A stretch of DNA of 16,953 nucleotides from Leptospira adleri. Its GTDB lineage: Bacteria > Spirochaetota > Leptospiria > Leptospirales > Leptospiraceae. Both the position numbers and the translations under genes were made by a program. The notes under the pieces were generated by a model, which ran no database searches, had not been told where the DNA came from, and worked only from the letters and a program-made list of their open reading frames with translations. Of the stretch, positions 1 to 6,680 are shown one piece after another (positions within the stretch are counted from its first letter, which is position 1; each line of letters begins with the position of its first letter). The stretch lies in contig NZ_NPDU01000089.1 in assembly GCF_002811985.1 (NCBI RefSeq), positions 1 to 16,953 on the forward strand. Direction: 5' to 3'.

Positions 1-197
1 CGTCCCGTGAGAATCGATTTTTGAGAATCCGTCAGAGTGGAAGTGGTATCCGTTACTTGAGTTTTGAGCGCGGGTATTTCCGGATCTTCCGCTTTCCATT
101 CTTCCCTTTGAAGAATCCAAGAAGAATTTTCAGTCCTCACGTTCCAACCCGCGGTCAACAAAAGAAGACCGAGGAAGAAGATTGCTTTCCTGTTCAT
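1..197 (-). CDS. TPM-domain (YgcG/DUF477 type) membrane protein, N-terminal part, runs off the window
   Basis: Only the first 65 codons are inside the window. The reading frame opens with MNRKAIFFLGLLLLTAG, a typical signal peptide or first membrane segment, and after about 45 residues reaches TQVTDTTSTLTDSQKSILTG. That matches the start of TPM domains, whose family signature is V-x-D-x-x-x-x-L-(S/T)-x-x-x-(K/R)-x-x-L. TPM proteins of the YgcG type are exported, membrane-anchored proteins; some TPM domains have acid-phosphatase activity in plants. The ATG lies 20 bp after the LemA stop codon, so the two are probably co-transcribed, and LemA-TPM pairs are common in bacteria. No clear Shine-Dalgarno precedes the ATG, but it is the only start that keeps the whole signal peptide. 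The family call rests on the short motif and the LemA context; the diagnostic body of the domain is outside the window. Confidence 0.75.
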   Translation of the reverse strand, partial: MNRKAIFFLGLLLLTAGWNVRTENSSWILQREEWKAEDPEIPALKTQVTDTTSTLTDSQKSILTG

Positions 198-217
198 CCG
201 AAGTAGATTCAAAATTC

Positions 218-820
218 TTAAAATTTCACTTCCGGAGGTTTGGAAATTTCTTTTTCGTTTTCCACCGTAAAAGAAGGTTTTGTCTGAAAGCCGAATACCT
301 TCGCGGTTAAGTTGCTCGGAAATTGTCGAATCGTTACGTTGTATTTTTGTACGGATTGGATGTAACGGTTTCTTGCGACCGTGATTCTATTTTCGGTGCC
401 TTCCAATTGCGCTTGGAGATCCCGAAAGTTTTCGTTGGATTTGAGTTCCGGATATTTTTCCACAACGACCATCAAACGGGAAAGAGCCGAGGTCATCTGC
501 GATTGAGCCTGGGCGTATTTTTTAAAAAGTTCCGGATTGTTCAGTGTTTTTTCATCCGCTTGAATCGAACCGACTCCTGCGCGCGCCTTCGTGACTTCGA
601 CCAAAACTTTTTCTTCTTGAGCCGCGTAGCCTTTTACGGTGTTGACGAGGTTCGGGATCAGGTCCGCTCTTCTCTGATATTGGTTTAAAACTTCCGCCCA
701 AGATGCGGTTACGGCCTCGTCTTCCTCTTGGATTGTGTTATAACCGCAGTTCGAAGAAGCCAAGACCGCAAGGAACAACATCGAGCCCAAAAATACTTTG
801 GATAGAAACTTCGTTTTCAA
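218..820 (-). CDS. lemA: LemA family protein
   Basis: A 200-residue protein, normal length for LemA. Residues 6-22 form a hydrophobic export segment ending in A-S-S-N-C25, then G-Y-N-T-I-Q, the position where LemA proteins carry their membrane anchor; in this relative C25 could be lipidated, which fits relaxed spirochaete lipoboxes. The family signature YQRRADLIPNLVNTVKGYA occupies residues 48-66, and the rest is the helical bundle with its conserved NxRD-x-Q-x-x-x-x-E-N-R-I segment. LemA is a membrane-anchored helical protein of poorly defined function, often paired with TPM-domain proteins, as here. Translation probably starts at TTG: an AGGAG lies 11 bp upstream and no in-frame ATG precedes the signal peptide. 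An inverted repeat at 843-859 sits just upstream and may mark regulation. Identification is secure; function is not. Confidence 0.93.
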   Translation of the reverse strand: MKTKFLSKVFLGSMLFLAVLASSNCGYNTIQEEDEAVTASWAEVLNQYQRRADLIPNLVNTVKGYAAQEEKVLVEVTKARAGVGSIQADEKTLNNPELFKKYAQAQSQMTSALSRLMVVVEKYPELKSNENFRDLQAQLEGTENRITVARNRYIQSVQKYNVTIRQFPSNLTAKVFGFQTKPSFTVENEKEISKPPEVKF

Positions 821-842
821 GAAATTCTTTTCTCCTGTAGAG

Positions 843-859
843 GTGTAATTCTTTTACAC
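843..859. promoter_or_regulatory. Perfect inverted repeat GTGTAA-N5-TTACAC upstream of lemA
   Basis: Two perfect 6-bp arms separated by TTCTT, placed 22-39 bp upstream of the TTG start of lemA and about 34 bp beyond the stop codon of the preceding minus-strand gene. There is no T-run on either side, so it looks more like a dimeric repressor or activator site than a terminator. Which regulator would bind it cannot be told from the sequence. Confidence 0.35.
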
Positions 860-892
860 TTAGACCCGGATCGCAAACAGAATTTTCTTTCT

Positions 893-1162
893 TCAAAACG
901 GAAAATCTTCCTCTATATCCGTAAAGTCGTTCCCGTCCGTCTCTTCGACTTGGTTTCCGCCCGGTTTTTTTTCGGGATTGGGCTCGGAGATACTTAAGGA
1001 TAGATAGTTCTTTCCGGTCGCCGACTTTCGGATCCAGCCCGCAAGACGGTAGGTTTTTCCTTCCAAAAGAACCTTTCCCGTATAATCCGGTTGGGTTTCC
1101 TTCTCTTTGGTCGCGTTGCTGAAGAGACTGCCTTTTTTTTCTTTGAGAGCGTATTCCGCCAT
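893..1162 (-). CDS. Small conserved protein with an SSB-like acidic C-terminal tail
   Basis: An 89-residue soluble protein with no signal peptide. Residues 1-25 are rich in Lys/Glu ([21 protein letters not shown]). Residues 26-60 look like a short beta-rich core: [20 protein letters not shown], then Lys/Gly and YLSLSISEP. Residues 61-72 are a linker, and 73-89 form an acidic tail ([17 protein letters not shown]) ending in Asp-Phe-Pro-Phe. Bacterial SSB proteins end in a similar tip (Asp-Asp-Asp-Ile-Pro-Phe) that docks DNA-repair and replication partners. From memory, small proteins of the pattern PDYTG...GK...AGW...S-L-S occur in many bacteria and phages, some with the same tail; I could not search. 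The start is firm: AGGAGG lies 9 bp upstream of the ATG. Upstream on the same strand is a 44-aa ORF, downstream lemA. A role at ssDNA or as an SSB mimic is inference. Confidence 0.8.
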   Translation of the reverse strand: MAEYALKEKKGSLFSNATKEKETQPDYTGKVLLEGKTYRLAGWIRKSATGKNYLSLSISEPNPEKKPGGNQVEETDGNDFTDIEEDFPF

Positions 1163-1208
1163 AATCGTTTTCCTCCTTTTACGATGTTTGTCCTCAGTTG
1201 AAACCGCT

Positions 1209-1231
1209 AAAAGTGGGAGTTCCTACTTTTT
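1209..1231 (-). terminator. A/T-flanked hairpin built on the GTAGGAACTCCCAC repeat
   Basis: Positions 1209-1217 pair with 1222-1230 (9 bp including one G-U) around the loop 1218-1221. The arms are A-rich on one side and T-rich on the other, so it can act as an intrinsic terminator in either direction. On the minus strand it lies 14 bp past the stop codon of the 44-aa ORF and about 45 bp before the start of the 89-aa gene. Its core, 1213-1226, is one of four copies of a 14-bp motif in this window. Confidence 0.5.
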
Positions 1232-1244
1232 CGCAGTGTTCGAG

Positions 1245-1379
1245 TTAGGCGGCTTCGGAATTCCGAAGGGCCTCTTTTGCCAGCGCTCTTCTGCGGATTT
1301 CTTCGATCAGTTTATCCGCGAGAATTTCCGCGATCGCTTCGATTCTTTCGTCCATCCATTCTGAATTGTTCGTTTGCAT
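1245..1379 (-). CDS. Hypothetical 44-aa charged, helical protein
   Basis: A short ORF of 44 codons plus TAA that minimum-length ORF filters miss. It is supported by a textbook ribosome-binding site: AAGGAG (1388-1393 on the opposite strand) ends 8 bp before the ATG. The product begins MQTNNSEWMDERIEAIAEI and continues as an uninterrupted amphipathic helix with alternating Ile/Leu/Ala and Glu/Arg/Lys (LADKLIEEIRRRALAKEAL), ending in SEAA. A terminator-like hairpin follows 14 bp after the stop. I do not recognise a family. A single charged helix of this kind could be a coiled-coil, an antitoxin-like or a regulator-binding peptide, but nothing in the sequence decides. It reads the same way as the SSB-tail gene downstream, 82 bp away, and away from the phosphatase gene, so the 181 bp between 1380 and 1560 is a divergent promoter region. 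Confidence 0.55.
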   Translation of the reverse strand: MQTNNSEWMDERIEAIAEILADKLIEEIRRRALAKEALRNSEAA

Positions 1380-1560
1380 GTCGTTTGCTCCTTAATCTGA
1401 AAATCAGAATACGTCCGACCCTGGACAAAAAAAGACGGGATCAGTGGATTTTTCGATTTTTATGCAAAATTCTTTTTTCCGAGGAGATGTAGCTTTTCCG
1501 AATTTTAGAGATAAAACCTTTGACCTTTGTCGCCGACGGAAACAATAAAGGCCTTAGTCT

Positions 1561-3297
1561 TTGGAATCGAACTTTATGCGGATCAAATCGGAATCTATCG
1601 AGCTGGAGCGTTTTCGGGATTTTTTTCTCGGCAGCGCCGAGGGGATTTGGTGTTTCGATCTGAACGCGCCGATTGACACGCGTTTGGCGGAAGTCGAACA
1701 GGTTTCCCGGCTTCTCGCCGATGCCCGCCTAACGCTCTGCAACGATTCTATGGCGAGAATGTACGGATACGGCGCCGCTTCCGAAATGATGGGGCTAACT
1801 CTTTCACAATTGATTCCGTCCGATTTTCCCGAAGATCTGGAACATTTTTTTACGTTCGTACGTTCCGGTTACAACATGAAGGACGTGGAATCGAGGGAAC
1901 TGGATCGTTTCGGAAATTCGAAATATTTTCTCAACAGCGTTGTGGGCGTCGTGAAGGACGGAAAACTTTCTCAGATCTGGGGATCTCAGAGGGATATAAC
2001 GCCCCTCAAAAGAAGCGAGGATAAACTCAAATACTCGCTGCTTCTTCAGAGCAATCTTACGGAAATATCGAAAAGTTTTATAACGGTTCCGCCGAGAGAA
2101 TTGGATCAGGCGATTCGCAATTCGTTGGAAAGGGCCGGAAGAATCTGCGACGCCGATCGCGCGTATATTATAGAATACTCAAGTTCCAAAAAACATATCT
2201 CGAACACGTACGAATGGTGCAAGGAAGGAATTCCTTCTCAGATCGGATTTTTTCAGAATATACCGGTGGGAGAAATCCCCGAAGAAAGATTTGAGAGGGT
2301 TCGCAAGTTCGGATACTACGCCCTCAATTCCGTAGAAGAGATTCAAAACGAAAATCCTTTCGTAAGGGATCTTTTACTTCCTCAGGGAATTCGTTCCCTA
2401 TTGATGATAGGACTCGTCTACGAGGGAAGGGAGATCGGATTTTTCGGTTTGGACATGGCGCAAAAGGATCGGACTTGGACCGAGGAGGAGATCAACATAC
2501 TCGGATTGATCGGAGACTTGATTCTTCTTGCGTTCGATAGAAAAAACAAAGAAGGCACGTTAAACGCCTTTTACGATAGAATGCACTACGATCTGGAATT
2601 GGGAAGATTGACCCAACGTTCCCTCGTGGATCGAACCTTTCCCAATTCCGAATATTTCAGAATGGAAACATACTTTCGTCCGTTCGAAAAAGTGGGCGGA
2701 GACGTCATCAGTACGATTCAGAACGAAGACGGAAGCGTGGACATTCTTTTTGCCGACGTTTCCGGTCACGGGATTTCCTCCGCGATGGTTTCGGGGATGG
2801 TCGTCATTTCATTTAAGAATTCTTCCAGGATCGGCCTTTCACCCGCGGAAGGTTTGATCAGAATCGTAGAAGATCTAAGATCTTTGGTCGTGGATCATCA
2901 TATCTCCGCGGTCAGAGTGAAATACGTTCCCGAAACGAAAAAGCTGGTCTATGCGTATGCGGGTCATCCACCCATTCTTCTGTTTCGAGACGGAAAAAAA
3001 ATCGAACTCGACGGAATGAATCTTCCTCTTCTCGCATTCGACGGAGCGAAATATTATGATCAGTCGATCGATCTTTTGCACGGAGATCGAGTTGTATTTT
3101 TTTCGGACGGGATGTATGAGATCTTCAATTCTCAGGGAGAAATTTTAGACCTCCCGGGTTTGATTTCCATTCTTGAAGAATATCTGGACGCGGAAACGAT
3201 CGAAGACTATATCGAATTGATCGTCTCGGACATCTTCGCCTATTCGGGCGGAAACTTCGGAGACGATATCGCTCTTCTTGTTTTAGATATCTATTGA
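1561..3297 (+). CDS. PAS-GAF-PP2C (SpoIIE/RsbU type) serine phosphatase
   Basis: A 578-residue cytoplasmic signalling protein. Residues about 20-150 form a PAS domain of the type that has a long insert before the C-N-D-x-M-A-R-M-Y-G-Y motif (60-70) and ends with the PAC-like RDITPLKRSE (144-153). Residues about 165-326 fit a GAF domain (F-F-G-L-D at 294-298). Residues about 345-578 are a SpoIIE-type PP2C phosphatase with all metal-binding and core motifs: GGD (379-381), DVSGHG (399-404), AGHPP (467-471), FFSDG (513-517) and GDDIAL (567-572). Such enzymes dephosphorylate anti-anti-sigma (STAS) proteins in partner-switching pathways. No STAS or anti-sigma gene is in the window, so the target is unknown. 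TTG is preferred as start because AAAGG lies 9 bp upstream; an in-frame ATG at 1576 has no comparable site and would remove 5 residues. No membrane segment is visible. Confidence 0.95.
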   Translation: MESNFMRIKSESIELERFRDFFLGSAEGIWCFDLNAPIDTRLAEVEQVSRLLADARLTLCNDSMARMYGYGAASEMMGLTLSQLIPSDFPEDLEHFFTFVRSGYNMKDVESRELDRFGNSKYFLNSVVGVVKDGKLSQIWGSQRDITPLKRSEDKLKYSLLLQSNLTEISKSFITVPPRELDQAIRNSLERAGRICDADRAYIIEYSSSKKHISNTYEWCKEGIPSQIGFFQNIPVGEIPEERFERVRKFGYYALNSVEEIQNENPFVRDLLLPQGIRSLLMIGLVYEGREIGFFGLDMAQKDRTWTEEEINILGLIGDLILLAFDRKNKEGTLNAFYDRMHYDLELGRLTQRSLVDRTFPNSEYFRMETYFRPFEKVGGDVISTIQNEDGSVDILFADVSGHGISSAMVSGMVVISFKNSSRIGLSPAEGLIRIVEDLRSLVVDHHISAVRVKYVPETKKLVYAYAGHPPILLFRDGKKIELDGMNLPLLAFDGAKYYDQSIDLLHGDRVVFFSDGMYEIFNSQGEILDLPGLISILEEYLDAETIEDYIELIVSDIFAYSGGNFGDDIALLVLDIY

Positions 3298-3458
3298 TTC
3301 TCTTCTATCGCGTGCGAATCTTTTCCTTTTCTTAGACCCGGAAATTTTCAAAATAATAAGAATCTAATCTATCTTTAGAATATTAGCATTTTATAACATG
3401 AATTTTTCAAAAAAAGTATTTTCTTGAAATTAGGAAGAGACTCTTCTTTTTTTCGGAA

Positions 3459-4886
3459 ATGAATTCTTTTTTACATGAAAGGCGGACGAGTTGGGGGCGC
3501 GGGTTTTTGGGGATCCTGATTCTTTTTATTTCCTGTGCGAAAGCGGATCGGGTGAGTTTTGATTCTTCTTCCAGCGCCGGTCTGTTTCTCCAGATAAGCG
3601 TTCCCATTCTAAATTCGATCGGAGTGAATTCCGACAACGCCAAAGAGATTACGTCCTTTCGTTTTACAGGCTCGGATAATTTTTTTGCGGATGATTTTGT
3701 CGGAATTATCTCCGGAAATCAAATTACGATCAACGCGCCGTTTGGGGCGATACGCAGATTGAAGGCGGGCTTTGTCTCCACGGGAAATTCGGTCCTTGTG
3801 GAAGATGTCGTACAACGGAGCGGTCAAACGCAGAACGACTTTTCTTCTCCGAAAATTTATAGAATCAGCGCGGTCAACGGAACCACTCAAGAATATACGG
3901 TTCGAGTGAATCCGGTATTTCGACTAACGGATGCGGGACAAACGAATTGCTACTCGACTTGCAGCTCGAATCCCGGTCAAGACGCAGACTATTCGACCGG
4001 AGTTCCGACTTCCTTTCAATCGAACGTTGTCCTTTCGGGCCATTCTTCCGAGCCGGTAACTTTCGATCGTCAAACCGGTTTGGTCTGGAAGTATTGCGCC
4101 AAGGGACCGAGTAATACGACCTGCGGGACTCCGGATGCAAGTCTGTTTTATCCGGATGCGGTTTCCGCCTGTTCGTCGTTAAACGTTTTCAACGGTGGAG
4201 CCGGTTACGCGGGAATCACGACTTGGAGGGTTCCGGAGATCGAAGAATTCATGACGCTCACAGAACATGCGTCTCCTCTGTCGGGATTCATCCGAGTTTC
4301 GGATTTCCCGGACGGGGTTTTTTCATTTTGGTCCAACACGGAGGATTCCACCAATCCTCTTCGAGCCTGGAGTTTTCATTTTGGAACCGACCAGGCTCTG
4401 ACCAACGGTAAAACTTCGGGAAGTATGGGGGTTCGCTGTGTTTCAGGGGCTCCGATCCCGAGTAGAGCCTTTGTCGATCTCAACGATGGAACGGTCCTGG
4501 ACAATCGGACCGGTTTAATCTGGCAGAAGTGCACGAAGGGGCAGACTTGGTCGTCCGCCTTTCCGGACTGCAGCGTCGGAGCAACGATTCCGGAAAACTG
4601 GAATAGCGCGCTCGGCACTTGCAATCATTTGAATCTCGCGGGAAGAATTTGGAGGCTTCCGAATATCAACGAACTCAGAAGTTTGATAGATTTTGCATCG
4701 AGTTCGGCGATTCGAATCGACAATACGGCTTTTCCGAATATCCCGGCTCCGAATCCAAAGTATCATTCCAGCAACTCAGTTCCCGGAGGAATTATCTTCA
4801 AAGTGAATTTTAGCATTCCGGAAATCAATACGGTGGATGGGCCCTCGTCGGTAAGTTTGACCCGTTGTGTTGCGGATGGGCCTTGA
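3459..4886 (+). CDS. Lipoprotein with DUF5018-like domain and two DUF1566 (Lcl C-terminal) domains, copy A
   Basis: 475 residues. The signal peptide ends at L-F-I-S-C26, a good spirochaete lipobox, followed by a disordered S/D stretch (AKADRVSFDSSSSAGL). Residues about 62-152 look like a DUF5018/cadherin-like beta-sandwich: K-E-I-T-S-F-R-F at the start, G-N-Q-I-T-I and PFGA in the middle, E-Y-T-V-R-V at the end. Two DUF1566 domains follow: about 200-328 (DRQTGLVWKYC, WRVPEIEEF, FWSNTED, GVRCVSG) and about 338-471 (DGTVLDNRTGLIWQKC, WRLPNINEL, SLTRCV). DUF1566 is a fold found in surface proteins; no enzymatic role is assigned. Eight or more Cys residues pair plausibly as disulphides, fitting an outer-membrane or surface location. 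It is the upstream member of a tandem duplication with the next gene. The ATG has no well-placed Shine-Dalgarno; AGGAAG is 21 bp away within a small hairpin. Confidence 0.9.
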   Translation: MNSFLHERRTSWGRGFLGILILFISCAKADRVSFDSSSSAGLFLQISVPILNSIGVNSDNAKEITSFRFTGSDNFFADDFVGIISGNQITINAPFGAIRRLKAGFVSTGNSVLVEDVVQRSGQTQNDFSSPKIYRISAVNGTTQEYTVRVNPVFRLTDAGQTNCYSTCSSNPGQDADYSTGVPTSFQSNVVLSGHSSEPVTFDRQTGLVWKYCAKGPSNTTCGTPDASLFYPDAVSACSSLNVFNGGAGYAGITTWRVPEIEEFMTLTEHASPLSGFIRVSDFPDGVFSFWSNTEDSTNPLRAWSFHFGTDQALTNGKTSGSMGVRCVSGAPIPSRAFVDLNDGTVLDNRTGLIWQKCTKGQTWSSAFPDCSVGATIPENWNSALGTCNHLNLAGRIWRLPNINELRSLIDFASSSAIRIDNTAFPNIPAPNPKYHSSNSVPGGIIFKVNFSIPEINTVDGPSSVSLTRCVADGP

Positions 4887-5207
4887 TTCCGGTGAGTCCC
4901 AGGTTAGAACCGGACTAAAAAAAGAAGAATTGCCAATTGCCCGTTTTTTCCACCGCGGACAAACCTTCCTTTTCCTCGTTCCTTAGCGAACGTTAAACGC
5001 CATCTTTCGGATTCTTGTCGTAGGATCGACTTAGATCGATCTTTAGGGATAAGAATCGAGTCAGAAACCGAATTTTGAAGGACGAATCACGTATTTAAGA
5101 TCCAAAAAAAAGATCGATTTCTGATTGATATTCGAAGGTGAATCCTGATTATAAAAAAATAATCAATTTATTATCATTTGGTTGTTTTTAAAGTAAAAGC
5201 CCTTTCC
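4887..5207. other. 321-bp gene-free region between the two DUF1566 genes
   Basis: No credible gene. It opens with a 6-bp inverted repeat TCCGGT/ACCGGA (4888-4893 and 4909-4914, 15-nt loop) directly after the stop of copy A; there is no T-run on the plus strand, so it is at best a weak terminator. A perfect 10-bp palindrome AGATCGATCT lies at about 5034-5043. The last 100 bp are A/T-rich and hold a promoter candidate at 5125-5155. The presence of its own promoter suggests the two paralogues are transcribed separately. Confidence 0.5.
5125..5155 (+). promoter_or_regulatory. Candidate sigma70 promoter for DUF1566 copy B
   Basis: TTGATA (5125-5130) and TATAAA (5150-5155) are separated by 19 bp, slightly longer than the optimum. 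Predicted transcription would begin near 5162, about 46 bp before the chosen ATG at 5208, and downstream of the competing TTG only by promoter spacing. The boxes match well individually; the spacer keeps confidence low. Confidence 0.35.
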
Positions 5208-6611
5208 ATGAAATTCAGAATTTCCCTCTTTTTTCCAATTTTTGTATTCTTCCTCTTTCAATGTGCGCAAGCGGACCGGGTGAGTTTTGATTCTTCCTCG
5301 AGCGCAGGGCTTCTTTTCAATGCGGGCTTTGATTTTTTCAGAAACGCAACCGGAAAACAGATTACTACCTTTCAATTTCGAGCCGGGGACAATCAGCTCT
5401 TGAAGGATTACGTCGGAACCGTGACAGGAAATCAGATTCTTGTACAAGGAGTGCCTTTCGGGGCTGTTTCCCATTTGAGAGCGGCTTTCGAGTCGTCGAC
5501 CGGCGCAAAAGTTTTGGTCGGCGGGATTACTCAAACGAGCGGTGTGACTCGCAACGACTATTCTTCGCCCGTAAGTTACGAAGTTGTGGCCGGCAACGGT
5601 CAGAAGGAAACTTATACGGTTTCGGTTAACGTGACCGTTCCGATCACCGACGCGGGACAAACGGATTGTTTCGACGCTTTGGCTTCCAAAATCGCATGTG
5701 GTCTGGGAAACTTTCCGGGTCAAGACGCCGACGTTTCCGGGCTCGCTCCGATTCTGGAAAACGCCATTCTTACAGGCGATTCTTCCCAACCCGTTGTGAT
5801 CGATAAGAACACCGGATTGATCTGGAAAACCTGCAAAGAAGGTACGAATCCCGCCGACTGCACCGCGTTAGCTGCTCCGACTCTTTTCACTTATTCGGAC
5901 GCCGTCGCCGCTTGTTCCAGTCTCAACGGCATCGGTTACGCGGGTTTGAAGGATTGGAGACTTCCCGATTTGCAGGAACAGTTCACCCTTGCATCCTATG
6001 ACAGCGCGGCTCCGTATATTAATACGACAATCTTTCCGGACGGAAGTCAGAAGTATTGGTCGCGGTCTTCAGCGGATCCGGCCTCGACGATCGCGAGACG
6101 CTGGGCTTTTAATTTCAGCAACGGAAATAACGATACGATCGACGAGGTGAACGTGCTTCCGGTTCGTTGTGTGTCGGGCGGAAGTTATCCGGCTCAAAAC
6201 TTTTCGGACCTCGGAGATGGAACGATTCTGGATAAGAATACGAATCTTCTTTGGCAAAAATGTTCGGTCGGTCAATCCGGATCCTCTTGCCAAAATTCGG
6301 GAACGACTTTTTTCGATTGGCGGGACGCGCTCGTTCAGTGCGATTCTCTGGCGACAACGGGAACCCCTTGGAGAATGCCGAACGTCCGGGAATACTTATC
6401 GATTGCAAGATACGATTTACTCATGGGGACGAACGGTATCGATCTCGGAGTGTTTCCGGGAAATATCAATACGGGAAGTTATTGGACGAGCAACGTAAGC
6501 CAATTGGCGGGTAATGTCGGAGTTTTTACATTTGACGTTCAATACGCGAGGCTTTCCAAGTCCGATGCGATTTACACTCAGGTAGTTCGCTGCGTAAAGG
6601 ACGCACCTTGA
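5208..6611 (+). CDS. Lipoprotein with DUF5018-like domain and two DUF1566 (Lcl C-terminal) domains, copy B
   Basis: 467 residues from the ATG chosen here. A TTG 30 bp upstream keeps the frame open, but starting at the ATG gives a compact signal peptide, MKFRISLFFPIFVFFLFQC, with lipobox L-F-Q-C19. Mature start QADRVSFDSSSSAGL is nearly identical to copy A. Residues about 50-142 are the DUF5018-like sandwich (K-Q-I-T-T-F-Q-F, G-N-Q-I-L-V, PFGA, E-T-Y-T-V-S-V). DUF1566 domains span about 195-322 (DKNTGLIWKTC, DWRLPDLQEQ, KYWSRSS, VRCVSG) and 333-463 (DGTILDKNTNLLWQKC, WRMPNVREY, SYWTSNV, VVRCV). The shared architecture with copy A shows a tandem duplication with considerable later divergence, strongest in the second DUF1566 domain and in loops. 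The product is probably anchored to the outer membrane or exposed. No strong Shine-Dalgarno is visible, as in copy A. Function unknown. Confidence 0.9.
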   Translation: MKFRISLFFPIFVFFLFQCAQADRVSFDSSSSAGLLFNAGFDFFRNATGKQITTFQFRAGDNQLLKDYVGTVTGNQILVQGVPFGAVSHLRAAFESSTGAKVLVGGITQTSGVTRNDYSSPVSYEVVAGNGQKETYTVSVNVTVPITDAGQTDCFDALASKIACGLGNFPGQDADVSGLAPILENAILTGDSSQPVVIDKNTGLIWKTCKEGTNPADCTALAAPTLFTYSDAVAACSSLNGIGYAGLKDWRLPDLQEQFTLASYDSAAPYINTTIFPDGSQKYWSRSSADPASTIARRWAFNFSNGNNDTIDEVNVLPVRCVSGGSYPAQNFSDLGDGTILDKNTNLLWQKCSVGQSGSSCQNSGTTFFDWRDALVQCDSLATTGTPWRMPNVREYLSIARYDLLMGTNGIDLGVFPGNINTGSYWTSNVSQLAGNVGVFTFDVQYARLSKSDAIYTQVVRCVKDAP

Positions 6612-6650
6612 ACTTGTGTTTTTGTTGTCTAACCGCAGTAAATTCTAATC

Positions 6651-6664
6651 TTAGAATATTCTAA
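6651..6664. terminator. Perfect 14-bp palindrome between convergent genes
   Basis: TTAGAATATTCTAA reads the same on both strands and lies in the 69-bp gap between the stop codons of DUF1566 copy B and the EamA gene. It is followed by T-rich sequence on both strands (TATTTTTT at about 6674-6681 on the plus strand). It may work as a weak bidirectional terminator, though the stem is all A/T except one G-C pair per arm. Confidence 0.35.
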
Positions 6665-6680
6665 AATAATAGTCTATTTT

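Noticed and set aside
21..206. 61-aa plus-strand frame at the left edge
   Set aside because: It is antisense to the signal peptide and TPM start read on the minus strand, which has the meaningful sequence.
1520..1548. TTGACC-17-CAATAA as promoter of the PAS-GAF phosphatase
   Set aside because: The -10 match is poor, and a start about 7 bases later would remove the AAAGG that best explains the TTG start codon.
3434..3453. GAAGA/TCTTC mini-hairpin with T-run just before DUF1566 copy A as an attenuator
   Set aside because: The stem is only 5 bp with a 3-nt loop; too weak to claim, and no leader peptide or second structure is seen.
5163..5789. 208-aa minus-strand frame opposite DUF1566 copy B
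   Set aside because: Antisense to a well-supported lipoprotein gene, no ribosome-binding site or recognisable domain; opens because of codon bias.
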